A stretch of 64,000 nucleotides of DNA from Phytobacter palmae (GCA_900112785.1 FONB01000001.1:1-64000); one strand, 5' to 3'; positions 1 through 9,219 are shown, numbered from the stretch's first letter. Notes: generated by a model not told the origin, from the sequence alone. Program-made: numbers and translations.

Positions 1-1053
1 AACTACGAGCTTTACGCAGATATGAGCAACCGGGTGATGACGACGCTGGAAGAAATGAGCCCTCGCGTAGAAATTTATAGCATTGATGAAGCATTTTGCG
101 ACCTGACCGGAGTAAGTAACTGCCGGGTGCTGGAGGAATTTGGTCGGGAGATTCGTGCCACTGTGCTGCGGCGCACTCACCTGACAGTTGGTGTCGGAAT
201 CGCACCAACAAAGACTCTGGCGAAACTGGCGAACCATGCCGCCAAAAAATGGCAAAAGCAGACTGGCGGGGTAGTTGACCTGTCAAATGTTGATCGCCAG
301 CGGCGGCTGATGGCCCTGGTTCCGGTTGAGGATGTATGGGGCGTTGGCCGACGCATCAGTAAAAAGCTGAATGCGATGGGGGTCAAAACAGCCCTCGATC
401 TGTCCGAACAATCCACTTGGGTAATAAGAAAGCATTTTAACGTGGTGCTGGAGCGAACCATCCGGGAGCTACGCGGAGAGCCCTGCCTCGAACTGGAGGA
501 GTTTGCCCCGGCCAAACAGGAAATCGTTTGTTCACGCTCTTTCGGCGGTCGCATCACCAACTATAACGAAATGAGGCAGGCAATATGCAGCTACGCGGCC
601 CGCGCGTCAGAAAAGTTGCGAGAGGAGCACCAGTACTGCCGGTTTATTTCTGCGTTTGTTAAAACGAGCCCGTTCGCGCTTAACGAACCCTATTACGGTA
701 ACAGTGCCTCATTGAAGCTGCTGACGCCAACGCAGGACAGCAGGGACATAATCGGTGCGGCAACACGTTGTCTGGATAAAATCTGGCGTGATGGGCATCG
801 GTACCAGAAATCCGGAGTTATGCTGGGCGATTTTTTCAGTCAAGGCGTAGCTCAGCTAAATCTCTTCGATAGCAACGCCCCACGTGCTGACAGCGAACAA
901 CTGATGACGCTTATAGATCAACTCAATGCAAAAGATGGTCGTGGGACATTGTATTTCGCTGGCCAGGGAATCCAGCAACAATGGCAGATGAAGAGGGAAA
1001 TGCTCTCGCCGCGTTATACGACGAGATTTTCTGATCTGCTGGTGGTCAGGTGA
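1..1053 (+). CDS. umuC: DNA polymerase V catalytic subunit UmuC-like (5' end outside window)
   Basis: Y-family translesion polymerase. The reading frame is open from base 1, so the start and roughly the first 70 residues are missing; 350 residues are visible against about 422 for UmuC. The palm motif SIDEAFCDLTG near the start carries the catalytic Asp-Glu pair. It is followed by a helix-hairpin-helix region (VEDVWGVGRRISKKL) and the little-finger domain with C-terminal QLNLFD, which resembles a beta-clamp-binding motif. UmuC acts with UmuD'2 and RecA to copy damaged DNA and is normally LexA-controlled; any umuD and SOS box would be upstream of the window. Its position beside a phage-type integrase marks it as a mobile copy rather than the housekeeping umuDC. 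Confidence 0.9.
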   Translation, partial: NYELYADMSNRVMTTLEEMSPRVEIYSIDEAFCDLTGVSNCRVLEEFGREIRATVLRRTHLTVGVGIAPTKTLAKLANHAAKKWQKQTGGVVDLSNVDRQRRLMALVPVEDVWGVGRRISKKLNAMGVKTALDLSEQSTWVIRKHFNVVLERTIRELRGEPCLELEEFAPAKQEIVCSRSFGGRITNYNEMRQAICSYAARASEKLREEHQYCRFISAFVKTSPFALNEPYYGNSASLKLLTPTQDSRDIIGAATRCLDKIWRDGHRYQKSGVMLGDFFSQGVAQLNLFDSNAPRADSEQLMTLIDQLNAKDGRGTLYFAGQGIQQQWQMKREMLSPRYTTRFSDLLVVR

Positions 1054-1076
1054 TCATGCAATATGGGGGTTAGGGT

Positions 1077-1364
1077 ATGCAACAAACGCTCGATAGTATT
1101 TGCGGTGTCAGCTCCACTACAGGATTAATGCCGACAGCTACGGGCTACGCCGTTGTCGAGGCCAATCCTGGCAAACTGGAGCAGGGCTGTACTGTCGTTC
1201 TGTCGCTGTACGGACGCCAGCAGTTTGCGAAACTGATGGGGCAGTCATTCATTACAGAGGATGGTGAGGCAATTGAAGGTGAGGCGCTGGAAGATGTGCT
1301 GGTGATCGGAAAAGTAACTTATTTCGTGAATAGGGCAGGCGATGATGACTGCCCTATCATGTAA
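1077..1364 (+). CDS. small prophage protein of unknown function
   Basis: 95 residues, beginning 23 bases after the umuC stop with a good ribosome-binding site (GGGGGTTAGGGT before ATG), so probably co-transcribed with umuC. No signal peptide or membrane segment. The C-terminal half alternates short beta-like stretches (CTVVLSLYG, DVLVIGKVTYFVNR). This vaguely recalls the beta-barrel end of S24/LexA-type proteins, but no Ser/Lys catalytic pair can be placed and I do not assign it to that family. It ends 3 bases before the convergent integrase stop. Position suggests an SOS-linked accessory gene of the prophage. Function unknown. Confidence 0.7.
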   Translation: MQQTLDSICGVSSTTGLMPTATGYAVVEANPGKLEQGCTVVLSLYGRQQFAKLMGQSFITEDGEAIEGEALEDVLVIGKVTYFVNRAGDDDCPIM

Positions 1365-1367
1365 CGA

Positions 1368-2459
1368 TTAGTCTAGGCGTTCTTTTTTAAGTTGCTCAAG
1401 TCTGGCATGTAATGATTTGGGATATAGTTCGGTATACACCTGCCAAAGCACGTTTAAAGATCGGTGGCCGGTTACTTGTGCAACTTCCTCTATGCTAAAG
1501 CCAGCTTCGAAAAGGCGGCTGGCCCCCTCTCTTCTCAGATCATGATAGCGAAGGTCTTTGATACCCAGACTCTCTCTGACTCTCTGAAAGCCTGCTGTAA
1601 CAGAGCTGCTCTTATATGGAAAAATCAACTCTGATTTTTTTGGTTGTCGTTGGACGATATCCCAAGCCTCGCCAAGAAGTGCAACCTGCATATGATTCCC
1701 TTCTTTTTTTCTTGGATCTTTCCTATCTCTTACCAATACAGATTTTTGTTCAGCATTGATATCTGCCCACCTTAATCTGCAAACTTCACCAATACGCATA
1801 CATGAAAGAACTGAAAAATTCAGAATATCGACATATGGAATTTTTGCCGCTGAATGTTCAGATCTCGATCTTAAACCCTCGATTAAACGGTCAAGTTCCT
1901 CGGTTGCTGGTCTTCTGTTGCGCCTGTTCGACTTGCCAATAAGCCCTAATTTAAGTAGGTAAGATCGCGCCTCTTTTGCCGGATTTTGGGTGTAATTAAT
2001 TCCGTAAACAGGCTTTGCGGAGTCCAGGACGCTACCGAGATAACTTACATCGTGACTTATTGTTGCAGGCCCAGCGCCAGCATTATTTCTTAACCGGCAA
2101 TGTTCGATAATGTCATTTGTCGTCAAAGAAAGGAGAGGTATAGAAGAAAGGTCGCAGTCGACCAGCATGTTTAATACGTATGATTTTGTTCTGCCTGCTT
2201 TACCGCCAGCATTTGGATCATTGATGTACTTGATAAGAAGATCTCTGACAGTAATACCATCGGCATCCCCTGATGAAGGAAGCCCATGAAGATCCAGTTC
2301 TGAGGCTCTTTGAGTTCCCCAGGTTTTTGCATGGGCCATCTTTGGAAAGGTTTTGCTTTCACGAAAAGTGATAACGCCTTTTTCTTTGACTAAAACAGTA
2401 CAGCGGTATCGGGGAGTACCATCAGATTTAAGTCGTTTCTCTATGTTATAATACGCCAT
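1368..2459 (-). CDS. tyrosine recombinase (dusA-type integrase)
   Basis: Phage integrase that would catalyse site-specific insertion and excision of the element. I place the start at the ATG at 2459 (MAYYNIEKRLKSDG), giving 363 residues. An upstream in-frame extension only runs antisense through dusA. The N-terminal beta-rich arm-binding domain is followed by a SAM-like core-binding domain. The catalytic domain contains the first Arg in CMRIGEVCRLRW, the YHDLR box (His-x-x-Arg), TGHRSLN, and the nucleophile Tyr at about residue 342 (WQVYTELYP). All catalytic residues appear present, so it should be active. It sits immediately beside the 5' end of dusA, as in the known dusA-targeting integrase family. 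Confidence 0.92.
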   Translation of the reverse strand: MAYYNIEKRLKSDGTPRYRCTVLVKEKGVITFRESKTFPKMAHAKTWGTQRASELDLHGLPSSGDADGITVRDLLIKYINDPNAGGKAGRTKSYVLNMLVDCDLSSIPLLSLTTNDIIEHCRLRNNAGAGPATISHDVSYLGSVLDSAKPVYGINYTQNPAKEARSYLLKLGLIGKSNRRNRRPATEELDRLIEGLRSRSEHSAAKIPYVDILNFSVLSCMRIGEVCRLRWADINAEQKSVLVRDRKDPRKKEGNHMQVALLGEAWDIVQRQPKKSELIFPYKSSSVTAGFQRVRESLGIKDLRYHDLRREGASRLFEAGFSIEEVAQVTGHRSLNVLWQVYTELYPKSLHARLEQLKKERLD

Positions 2460-2475
2460 TCTGCTATCTCGCTGT

Positions 2476-2516
2476 CTCAGGTTCCCATAATTATGGGAGC
2501 CTGAGTGGGAACCTGA
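2476..2516. repeat. three copies of an 11-bp half-site between integrase and dusA
   Basis: TCAGGTTCCCA at 2477-2487 is followed by TGGGAGCCTGA (2494-2504) and TGGGAACCTGA (2506-2516). The first two form a nearly perfect 14-bp inverted repeat around a 2-base centre. The third repeats the second arm. The cluster lies directly upstream of the integrase start and about 30 bases from dusA, so it is likely a binding-site array for integrase, an excisionase or a repressor. The binding protein is inferred, not seen. Confidence 0.6.
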
Positions 2517-2546
2517 TGCGAGAAAAATATACTTAAATGTCAAAAA

Positions 2547-3584
2547 ATGCACGGTAATCTTGAAATGAATAAAACCCACCAATCCAGCGCATTGCCTGAA
2601 AATCCTGACATTCACTGGTCTGGTCGGTTTAGCGTTGCGCCGATGCTCGACTGGACGGATCGCCATTGCCGCTATTTCCTGCGTCTGCTTTCTCGCCATA
2701 CGCTGCTTTATACCGAGATGGTCACGACGGGAGCCATTATTCATGGTAAAGGCGACTACCTGGCATACAGCGAGGAAGAACATCCGGTAGCATTGCAACT
2801 CGGTGGCAGTGATCCTGCACAGCTTGCTCATTGCGCGAAGCTTGCGGAGCTGCGTGGTTATGATGAGATCAACCTGAATGTGGGTTGTCCATCCGATCGA
2901 GTACAGAACGGTATGTTCGGCGCCTGTCTGATGGGCAATGCGCAACTGGTGGCCGATTGTGTGAAGGCCATGCGCGACGTGGTATCAATTCCGGTGACGG
3001 TAAAAACCCGTATCGGCATTGACGATCAGGACAGCTACGAATTTCTTTGTGACTTTATCAGCACGGTTTCCGGCAAAGGCGAATGCGAGATGTTTATCAT
3101 CCACGCGCGTAAAGCCTGGCTTTCTGGCTTGAGCCCGAAAGAAAACCGTGAAATTCCCCCTCTGGACTACCCGCGCGTCTATCAGCTTAAACGCGATTTC
3201 CCGCACCTGACCATGTCGATTAACGGCGGTATTACCTCGCTGGAGGCGGCCAAAACCCATCTGGAACATATGGATGGGGTGATGGTTGGGCGTGAGGCAT
3301 ATCAGAATCCGGGCATTCTGGCGCGTGTTGATCGTGAAATTTTCGGCGCCGATGTCGTGGATGCGGACCCGGTAGCGGTAGTACGGGCAATGTACCCTTA
3401 TATTGAGCGCGAATTGCAGCAGGGAACGTATCTGGGGCATATCACCCGCCATATGCTGGGTCTGTTTCAGGGGATTCCTGGAGCACGCCAGTGGCGTCGC
3501 TACCTGAGCGAGAACGCCCATAAAGCCGGGGCCGATGTCGCAGTGCTGGAACACGCGCTAAGCCTTGTGGCAAACCGCGAATAA
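2547..3584 (+). CDS. dusA: tRNA-dihydrouridine(20/20a) synthase
   Basis: FMN-dependent enzyme that reduces uridine to dihydrouridine in the tRNA D-loop, in the cytoplasm. 345 residues, collinear with E. coli DusA. It has the FMN-barrel start [15 protein letters not shown], the catalytic-cysteine segment [14 protein letters not shown], and MSINGGI and [12 protein letters not shown] in the C-terminal half of the barrel. Start chosen at the ATG beginning MHGNLEMNK, which matches the E. coli N-terminus; the ATG at 2565 is an alternative. The integrated element upstream leaves the coding sequence whole but puts foreign DNA where the native promoter would be. Transcription may therefore depend on the element. 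Confidence 0.95.
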   Translation: MHGNLEMNKTHQSSALPENPDIHWSGRFSVAPMLDWTDRHCRYFLRLLSRHTLLYTEMVTTGAIIHGKGDYLAYSEEEHPVALQLGGSDPAQLAHCAKLAELRGYDEINLNVGCPSDRVQNGMFGACLMGNAQLVADCVKAMRDVVSIPVTVKTRIGIDDQDSYEFLCDFISTVSGKGECEMFIIHARKAWLSGLSPKENREIPPLDYPRVYQLKRDFPHLTMSINGGITSLEAAKTHLEHMDGVMVGREAYQNPGILARVDREIFGADVVDADPVAVVRAMYPYIERELQQGTYLGHITRHMLGLFQGIPGARQWRRYLSENAHKAGADVAVLEHALSLVANRE

Positions 3585-3611
3585 TTTCACTAAAAAATGG
3601 TCAAATTAACC

Positions 3612-3645
3612 AGGCTCTGCATCGTTATGCGGAGCCTTTTCTTTT
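3612..3645 (+). terminator. intrinsic terminator of dusA
   Basis: AGGCTCTGCAT (3612-3622) pairs with ATGCGGAGCCT (3627-3637) around a 4-base loop, with one G-T pair, followed by TTTTCTTTT. It lies 27 bases after the dusA stop. Confidence 0.85.
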
Positions 3646-3665
3646 ATAAATCAATAATCTAAAAC

Positions 3666-3681
3666 TGGCATGCTTCTTGTA
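3666..3681 (+). promoter_or_regulatory. sigma-54 promoter of pspG
   Basis: TGGCATGCTTCTTGTA resembles the -24/-12 consensus TGGCAC-N5-TTGCA, with GG at -24 and TG at -12. pspG is a known PspF/sigma-54 target, and the element lies about 55 bases before its start codon. The activator sites upstream were not located. Confidence 0.65.
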
Positions 3682-3736
3682 ATGCATCCTGTAAGTCATA
3701 GTCCCGATGTCATTATCTATTTATCTGGAGCGCGCC

Positions 3737-3979
3737 ATGCTGGAATTACTGTTTGTTATCGGCTTTTTTATTGTGCTACTCGCCACAGGCGTTTCATTGC
3801 TGGGCATTATTGCAGCACTGCTGGTGGCAACCGCAGTGATGTTTTTGGGTGGCCTTTTTGCCTTGATGATCAAGTTACTGCCCTGGTTACTCCTGGCGGT
3901 TGCGGTGGTGTGGATTATTCGGGCGATCAAAACGCCCAAAATTCCTCAATATCAGCGCAATAACCGTTGGCGTTACTAA
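3737..3979 (+). CDS. pspG: phage shock protein G
   Basis: 80-residue inner-membrane protein of the Psp envelope-stress response, matching E. coli PspG in length and sequence. Two or three hydrophobic segments (LLFVIGFFIVLLATGVSLLG, then ALMIKLLPWLLLAVAVVWII) are followed by a basic tail ending RNNRWRY. Start placed at the ATG in the context GGAGCGCGCCATG, which gives the conserved N-terminus MLELLFVIGFF. A longer upstream frame is not supported by the family. It is a single-gene unit with its own sigma-54 promoter and is expected to be induced by proton-motive-force or secretin stress through PspF. Confidence 0.92.
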   Translation: MLELLFVIGFFIVLLATGVSLLGIIAALLVATAVMFLGGLFALMIKLLPWLLLAVAVVWIIRAIKTPKIPQYQRNNRWRY

Positions 3980-4114
3980 AGTATTGCGCACTTGATCACA
4001 ACCTCGACACTTTTCCGGGCGCTTTGCTAAGAAGCGAATAGGATTTACTTATCAAATCTGTCACTATCGCCGCGTTAACGAATTCATCGAGCTGTACCCT
4101 ACATACAGCCGAAC

Positions 4115-4146
4115 TAAAAAAAGAATGGGCTTCCTTCGGGAAGCCC
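4115..4146 (-). terminator. terminator of qorA
   Basis: GGGCTTCC (4127-4134), loop TTCG, GGAAGCCC (4139-4146): a perfect 8-bp stem. Read on the minus strand it is followed by CATTCTTTTTTTAG. It lies 40 bases beyond the qorA stop, between the convergent pspG and qorA genes, and could also help end pspG transcription. Confidence 0.8.
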
Positions 4147-4186
4147 TAATTCTTTCTGCCGCCGTTATACTTCCAGCGTCACTCTC

Positions 4187-5170
4187 TTACGGAATCAACA
4201 GGCTTGACCCTTGTGTTGCGCGACTTTGCAGGGCTTCGTGCGCGCGCCGTGCGTCAGTAAGAGCAAATTTCTGCGATTGCGCCACATCCACTTTAATCAC
4301 GCCGCTGGCAATCAGCGAGAACAGTTCATTACTGGCCTCTTCAAGCTCTTCGCGATTCGTTATGTAGCCATTGAGGGAAGGGCGGGTCGCGTACAGAGAA
4401 CCTTTCTGATTCAGGATGCCCAGGTTGACGCCTGATACCGGCCCGGAGGCGTTACCAAAGCTCACCATCAGGCCGCGGCGTTGCAGGCAATCGAGGGAAT
4501 CTTCCCAGGTATCTTTACCCACCGAGTCATACACAACGCGTACTTTTTTCCCGCCAGTTATCTCTTTTACGCGTTCAACAATGTTTTCTTCGCGATAGTT
4601 AATTACCTGCCATGCGCCGGCCTCCAGTGCCCTCTGCGCTTTCTGTGCGGAGCCGACAGTACCTATTAATTTTGCTCCCAACGCCTTCGACCACTGGCAG
4701 GCAATCAGCCCCACGCCACCCGCCGCCGCATGGAAGAGGAATGCTTCATCAGGTTTAATTTCGTATGTTTTGCGCAGCAAGTAAAAGACGGTAAGCCCTT
4801 TGAGGAAAGAGGCTGCCGCCTGCTCGAACGAGATGGCATTGGGCAGAATAGCAACCTTATCTGCCAGGACATTATGCACAGAGCTGTAGGCGCCAGGCCC
4901 GGATTGGGCGTACACCACACGATCGCCTGCTTTGATATGTTTTACGCCGGAACCCACTTTGCTGACCACGCCCGCCGCCTCGGTCCCCAGACCGCTCGGC
5001 AACGACGGTGGTGGATACAGACCGCTACGAATGTAGGTGTCGATATAATTAATTCCTATGGCTTTGTTTTCAACCTGGACTTCATTTTCCGCCGGAGCTG
5101 CGGGATTAAATTCGACAGCTTGCAAAACCTCAGGGCCACCGTGCTTGTGAAATTCAATTCTTGTCGCCAT
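4187..5170 (-). CDS. qorA: NADPH:quinone oxidoreductase 1
   Basis: Zinc-independent medium-chain dehydrogenase/reductase, 327 residues, same length as E. coli QorA. It reduces quinones one electron at a time using NADPH. Visible features are the N-terminal GroES-like fold, the GLGTEAAGVVSKVGSG segment, and the dinucleotide-binding motif HAAAGGVGLIACQW. The structural zinc-binding cysteines of true alcohol dehydrogenases are absent. Start set at the ATG at 5170 (MATRIEFHKHGG), preceded by GGGAGGAAAC; an upstream extension is not conserved. Divergent from dnaB with 58 bases between start codons. Confidence 0.95.
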   Translation of the reverse strand: MATRIEFHKHGGPEVLQAVEFNPAAPAENEVQVENKAIGINYIDTYIRSGLYPPPSLPSGLGTEAAGVVSKVGSGVKHIKAGDRVVYAQSGPGAYSSVHNVLADKVAILPNAISFEQAAASFLKGLTVFYLLRKTYEIKPDEAFLFHAAAGGVGLIACQWSKALGAKLIGTVGSAQKAQRALEAGAWQVINYREENIVERVKEITGGKKVRVVYDSVGKDTWEDSLDCLQRRGLMVSFGNASGPVSGVNLGILNQKGSLYATRPSLNGYITNREELEEASNELFSLIASGVIKVDVAQSQKFALTDARRAHEALQSRATQGSSLLIP

Positions 5171-5228
5171 GTTTCCTCCCGAATGATAATCTTTTGAACC
5201 ATTCATTACGTTGGTAACTCCATTCACT

Positions 5229-6635
5229 ATGGCAGGAAATAAACCCTTCAACAAACAGACTGAACCCCGCGATTTTCAGGTCGAGGGGATGAAAGTGCCG
5301 CCCCATTCCATTGAAGCGGAACAGTCAGTGTTGGGCGGTTTAATGCTGGATAACGAGCGCTGGGACGATGTTGCCGAGCGCGTTGTGGCGGATGATTTCT
5401 ACACCCGTCCGCATCGTCATATCTTTACTGAGATGCACCGTCTTCAGGAGATGGGCAAACCCATTGACCTGATTACGCTGGCGGAATCGCTGGAACTGCA
5501 AGGGCAGTTGGATATCGTCGGCGGCTTTGCTTATCTGGCTGAACTGTCCAAAAACACGCCAAGTGCGGCGAACATCAGTGCCTACGCAGATATCGTGCGT
5601 GAACGCGCTGTCGTGCGCGAGATGATCTCCGTCGCCAATGAGATAGCCAGTGCCGGTTTCGACCCTCAGGGGCGCACCAGTGAAGATCTGCTCGACCTTG
5701 CTGAGTCACGGGTTTTCAAAATTGCGGAAAGCCGGGCCAACAAAGATGAAGGCCCAAAAAACATCGCGGATGTGCTTGAGGCGACTGTTGCGCGTATTGA
5801 GTTGTTATTCCAGCAGCCGCACGACGGTGTTACCGGCGTGAATACGGGATACGATGACCTCAACAAGAAAACCGCAGGTCTGCAGCCGTCGGATCTGATC
5901 ATTGTTGCCGCGCGTCCATCAATGGGGAAAACCACCTTTGCGATGAATCTCGTTGAAAATGCGGCAATGTTGCAGGATAAACCGGTTCTCATCTTCAGTC
6001 TTGAGATGCCCTCAGAGCAGATTATGATGCGTTCTCTGGCATCCCTGTCACGTGTGGATCAGACGCGCATTCGTACCGGTCAGCTTGATGACGAGGACTG
6101 GGCGCGTATTTCAGGCACCATGGGCATCCTGCTGGAAAAACGGAATATCTATATTGATGACTCATCCGGCCTGACGCCGACAGAGGTTCGTTCCCGTGCG
6201 CGGCGTATTGCGCGTGAGCATGGCGGTATCGGGCTTATCATGATTGACTACCTGCAATTGATGCGCGTGCCGTCGCTGTCTGACAACCGTACACTGGAGA
6301 TCGCGGAGATTTCCCGCTCTTTGAAAGCGCTCGCGAAAGAGCTACAGGTGCCGGTTGTTGCCCTGTCGCAGCTTAACCGCTCACTGGAACAGCGTGCGGA
6401 TAAGCGTCCGGTCAACTCCGACCTGCGTGAGTCCGGCTCTATCGAGCAGGACGCCGACTTGATCATGTTTATTTATCGTGATGAGGTTTATCACGAAAAC
6501 AGCGACTTAAAAGGGATCGCTGAAATCATTATTGGTAAGCAGCGTAACGGCCCGATCGGTACGGTGCGTTTGACCTTTAACGGACAGTGGTCGCGTTTTG
6601 ATAATTATGCGGGTCCACAATACGACGACGAATAA
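5229..6635 (+). CDS. dnaB: replicative DNA helicase DnaB
   Basis: Hexameric 5'-3' helicase of the replication fork; loaded at oriC by DnaC and contacting DnaG and tau. 468 residues against 471 in E. coli, with near identity. The N-terminal domain (PPHSIEAEQSVLGGLMLDNE) is followed by a linker and the RecA-like motor with Walker A ARPSMGKTTFAMN, Walker B LIMIDYLQLM and the arginine-finger region KQRNGPIGTVRL. Start at the ATG giving MAGNKPFNKQ. The N-terminal tail (residues about 10-20) differs slightly from E. coli, as expected for a divergent enterobacterium. No intein is present. Confidence 0.97.
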   Translation: MAGNKPFNKQTEPRDFQVEGMKVPPHSIEAEQSVLGGLMLDNERWDDVAERVVADDFYTRPHRHIFTEMHRLQEMGKPIDLITLAESLELQGQLDIVGGFAYLAELSKNTPSAANISAYADIVRERAVVREMISVANEIASAGFDPQGRTSEDLLDLAESRVFKIAESRANKDEGPKNIADVLEATVARIELLFQQPHDGVTGVNTGYDDLNKKTAGLQPSDLIIVAARPSMGKTTFAMNLVENAAMLQDKPVLIFSLEMPSEQIMMRSLASLSRVDQTRIRTGQLDDEDWARISGTMGILLEKRNIYIDDSSGLTPTEVRSRARRIAREHGGIGLIMIDYLQLMRVPSLSDNRTLEIAEISRSLKALAKELQVPVVALSQLNRSLEQRADKRPVNSDLRESGSIEQDADLIMFIYRDEVYHENSDLKGIAEIIIGKQRNGPIGTVRLTFNGQWSRFDNYAGPQYDDE

Positions 6636-6762
6636 TCCTCATCATCCTTTGAGCAGCAGCGGCCCGGTCACTGAGCTAACTCAGCTCACGGGGATTTACG
6701 GCTTTGCCGCAACTCAAATGATTTAGAGGATGATTTATTTTTCTTTAAGGCAAGGAATTCAA

Positions 6763-7842
6763 ATGCAAGCGGCAACAGTTATAGTCAACCGCCGCGCTCT
6801 GCGTCACAACCTTCAACGTCTGCGCGAACTGGCCCCCGCCAGCCGCCTGGTTGCGATTGTGAAAGCGAACGCCTACGGACACGGTCTTCTTGAGACCGCG
6901 CGAACGCTCCCCGATGCCGACGCTTTCGGCGTCGCCCGTCTCGAAGAGGCCCTTCGCCTGCGCGAAGGGGGAATTACCCATCGCATCCTCTTGCTTGAAG
7001 GTTTTTTTACCGCTGACGAGCTACCTCTGGTTTCTGCCCACAGCCTCGATACTGTGGTGCATAGCATGGAACAACTCGCGGCGCTGGAAGCGGCGCAGCT
7101 CGCTGAGCCTGTTACCGTGTGGATGAAGCTTGATACCGGTATGCATCGCCTGGGCTTTCACCCGGCGGAGGCCGATGCGGTTTACCAGCGCCTGAGTCAG
7201 TGCAGGAATGTGCGCCAGCCGGTGAATATTGTCAGCCATTTTGCCCGTGCCGATGAGCCGGACTGCGGTGCGACAGAACGTCAGCTCGATATCTTCACCA
7301 CTTTTAGCGACGGCAAGCCGGGCCAGCGTTCCATTGCCGCATCCGGTGGTACGCTGCTGTGGCCGCAGGCCCATTTTGACTGGGTACGTCCGGGCATCAT
7401 TCTGTATGGGGTGTCGCCGCTCGATCGTCACCCCTGGGGGGAAGAGTTTGGCTTCCAGCCGGCAATGACCCTGACCTCCAGCCTGATTGCTGTTCGCGAG
7501 CACAAAGCGGGGGATGCGGTCGGTTATGGCGGAACCTGGGTGAGCGAGCGCGACACGCGCCTTGGGGTCGTGGCAATGGGCTATGGCGATGGTTATCCGC
7601 GCGCGGCCCCGTCCGGGACACCCGTGCTGGTTAATGGCCGCGAAGTTCCGATTGTTGGCCGGGTGGCGATGGACATGATTTGCGTCGATTTAGGGCCGGA
7701 TGCGCAGGATGCCGTTGGCGACCCGGTCATCTTCTGGGGTGAAGGTTTGCCCGTCGAGCGTATTGCGCAAACCACCGGGATCAGCGCTTACGAACTGATT
7801 ACGCGCCTGACGTCGCGCGCTGTCCTGAAATACGTCGATTAA
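6763..7842 (+). CDS. alr: alanine racemase, biosynthetic
   Basis: PLP enzyme interconverting L- and D-alanine for peptidoglycan synthesis. 359 residues, same as E. coli Alr. The PLP lysine is K34 in [11 protein letters not shown]. The catalytic tyrosine lies in [14 protein letters not shown], and the C-terminal beta domain ends with [11 protein letters not shown]. Start at the ATG giving [13 protein letters not shown]; an extension of 11 codons upstream is not conserved. It lies 127 bases after dnaB with no clear terminator between them, so some read-through from dnaB is possible. Confidence 0.95.
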   Translation: MQAATVIVNRRALRHNLQRLRELAPASRLVAIVKANAYGHGLLETARTLPDADAFGVARLEEALRLREGGITHRILLLEGFFTADELPLVSAHSLDTVVHSMEQLAALEAAQLAEPVTVWMKLDTGMHRLGFHPAEADAVYQRLSQCRNVRQPVNIVSHFARADEPDCGATERQLDIFTTFSDGKPGQRSIAASGGTLLWPQAHFDWVRPGIILYGVSPLDRHPWGEEFGFQPAMTLTSSLIAVREHKAGDAVGYGGTWVSERDTRLGVVAMGYGDGYPRAAPSGTPVLVNGREVPIVGRVAMDMICVDLGPDAQDAVGDPVIFWGEGLPVERIAQTTGISAYELITRLTSRAVLKYVD

Positions 7843-7857
7843 CGCAGAATCGACTCT

Positions 7858-7889
7858 CCCCGGATATGGCGTAAACGCCTTATCCGGGC
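7858..7889. repeat. REP element
   Basis: CCGGATATGGCGTAAACGCC followed by TTATCCGGG matches the classical enterobacterial REP palindrome, 15 bases after the alr stop. It probably protects the 3' end of the alr mRNA. Confidence 0.85.
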
Positions 7890-7990
7890 CAGCGTTTTCG
7901 CCTGCTTCGGGTACATATCCCGCTCGACCTTCTCTCTCTTCCGGTTTATTGTGTCTTATTCTTCCTACTGTAAACCTGGAGAACCGCCTC

Positions 7991-9184
7991 GTGTTTCAAA
8001 AAGTTGACGCCTACGCTGGCGACCCCATCCTTAGTTTGATGGAGCGTTTTAAAGAAGACCCGCGCAGCGACAAAGTTAACCTCAGCATCGGGTTGTATTA
8101 CAACGAAGATGGCATCATCCCACAGTTACAGGCTGTAGCCGAAGCGGAGGCTTGTCTCAACGCCCGACCGCACGGTGCGTCTCTCTATTTGCCGATGGAG
8201 GGTCTGAATACTTATCGCCACACCATCGTGCCGCTGTTATTTGGCGCAGAACACCCGGTGGTGGCGCAAAAACGTGTGGCAACGATCCAGACTCTGGGCG
8301 GCTCCGGGGCGCTCAAAGTGGGTGCTGATTTCCTGAAACGCTACTTCCCGGATTCCGGTGTGTGGGTCAGCGATCCAACGTGGGAAAACCATGTCGCCAT
8401 TTTTGAAGGCGCGGGTTTTCAGGTCAGTACCTATCCATGGTTCGACAGCGAAACCAATGGCGTGCGCTTTACCGCGCTGCTGGAAAAACTCAATACCCTG
8501 GCGGAAAAGAGCATCGTTCTGCTTCACCCGTGCTGCCACAACCCAACCGGGTCAGATTTAACGAACACGCAGTGGGATGAGGTGGTAAATGTACTGAAAG
8601 CCCGTAACCTGATTCCTTTCCTCGACATTGCCTATCAGGGTTTTGGCGGCGGTATGGAAGAAGATGCGTATGCGATCCGCGCGATTGCTGACGCGGGTTT
8701 ACCGGCGCTGGTCAGCAACTCGTTTTCCAAAATTTTCTCCCTCTATGGCGAGCGCGTAGGCGGACTTTCTGTTGTCTGTGAAGATGCGGAAACGGCGTCT
8801 CGCGTCCTGGGACAATTGAAAGCAACGGTGCGTCGAAACTACTCCAGCCCTCCGAACTTCGGTGCGCAGGTTGTGGCGACGGTACTGGGCGATACAGCGC
8901 TGAAAGCCTCGTGGCTGGCCGAAGTCGAGACAATGCGTACACGCATTCTGGCGATGCGTCAGGAGCTGGTGAATGTGCTGAAAGAGGCTGTTCCGGGGCG
9001 AAACTTTGACTACCTGCTTAAACAGCGCGGTATGTTCAGCTATACCGGCCTGAGTGCTGCCCAGGTTGATCGTCTGCGTGAAGAGTTTGGTGTCTACCTC
9101 ATTGCCAGTGGGCGTATGTGCGTTGCAGGGCTTAATAGTCGCAATGTACACCGCGTCGCTCAGGCCTTTGCCGCTGTGATGTAA
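7991..9184 (+). CDS. tyrB: aromatic-amino-acid aminotransferase
   Basis: PLP-dependent transaminase for the last step of Tyr and Phe (and, secondarily, Leu) synthesis. 397 residues, equal to E. coli TyrB. The PLP lysine lies in [16 protein letters not shown], the Asn/Asp contacts in HNPTGSDLT and [10 protein letters not shown], and the carboxylate-binding Arg in the C-terminal RMCVAGL segment. The start is a GTG ([10 protein letters not shown]) preceded by CTGGAG; the E. coli N-terminus matches from here, and upstream codons are not conserved. tyrB is TyrR-regulated in E. coli, but I could not place a convincing TYR box. Confidence 0.95.
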   Translation: MFQKVDAYAGDPILSLMERFKEDPRSDKVNLSIGLYYNEDGIIPQLQAVAEAEACLNARPHGASLYLPMEGLNTYRHTIVPLLFGAEHPVVAQKRVATIQTLGGSGALKVGADFLKRYFPDSGVWVSDPTWENHVAIFEGAGFQVSTYPWFDSETNGVRFTALLEKLNTLAEKSIVLLHPCCHNPTGSDLTNTQWDEVVNVLKARNLIPFLDIAYQGFGGGMEEDAYAIRAIADAGLPALVSNSFSKIFSLYGERVGGLSVVCEDAETASRVLGQLKATVRRNYSSPPNFGAQVVATVLGDTALKASWLAEVETMRTRILAMRQELVNVLKEAVPGRNFDYLLKQRGMFSYTGLSAAQVDRLREEFGVYLIASGRMCVAGLNSRNVHRVAQAFAAVM

Positions 9185-9193
9185 ATTCGCCCT

Positions 9194-9219
9194 ATTTTCC
9201 TCCCGTCAGGGAGGAAAAT
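9194..9219 (+). terminator. inverted repeat ending tyrB
   Basis: ATTTTCCTCCC (9194-9204) and GGGAGGAAAAT (9209-9219) form a perfect 11-bp stem with loop GTCA, 9 bases after tyrB. There is no T-tract after it beyond the paired bases, so termination may be partial. Confidence 0.6.

Larger units (their letters stand above)
1..2546. mobile_element. end of a prophage/genomic island integrated at dusA
   Basis: The first 2.5 kb holds a Y-family polymerase gene, a small unknown gene and a tyrosine integrase gene. The integrase gene lies next to, and points away from, the 5' end of dusA. The dusA 5' end is a known target of a dedicated integrase family (established knowledge). E. coli K-12 has no such genes here, so the element is an insertion. 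It continues beyond the left edge of the window, so its type (complete prophage, satellite or remnant) cannot be decided. The exact junction lies somewhere between the integrase start (2459) and the first codons of dusA. No second copy of the attachment core is visible in the window. Confidence 0.8.

Noticed and set aside
2460-2945. In-frame N-terminal extension of the integrase through the dusA 5' end
   Set aside because: The extra 162 codons are the antisense of dusA; family members start at MAYYNIEKRL.
7920-7990. TyrR boxes upstream of tyrB
   Set aside because: Only a partial TGTAAA half-site is visible; no complete TGTAAA-N6-TTTACA pair can be placed.
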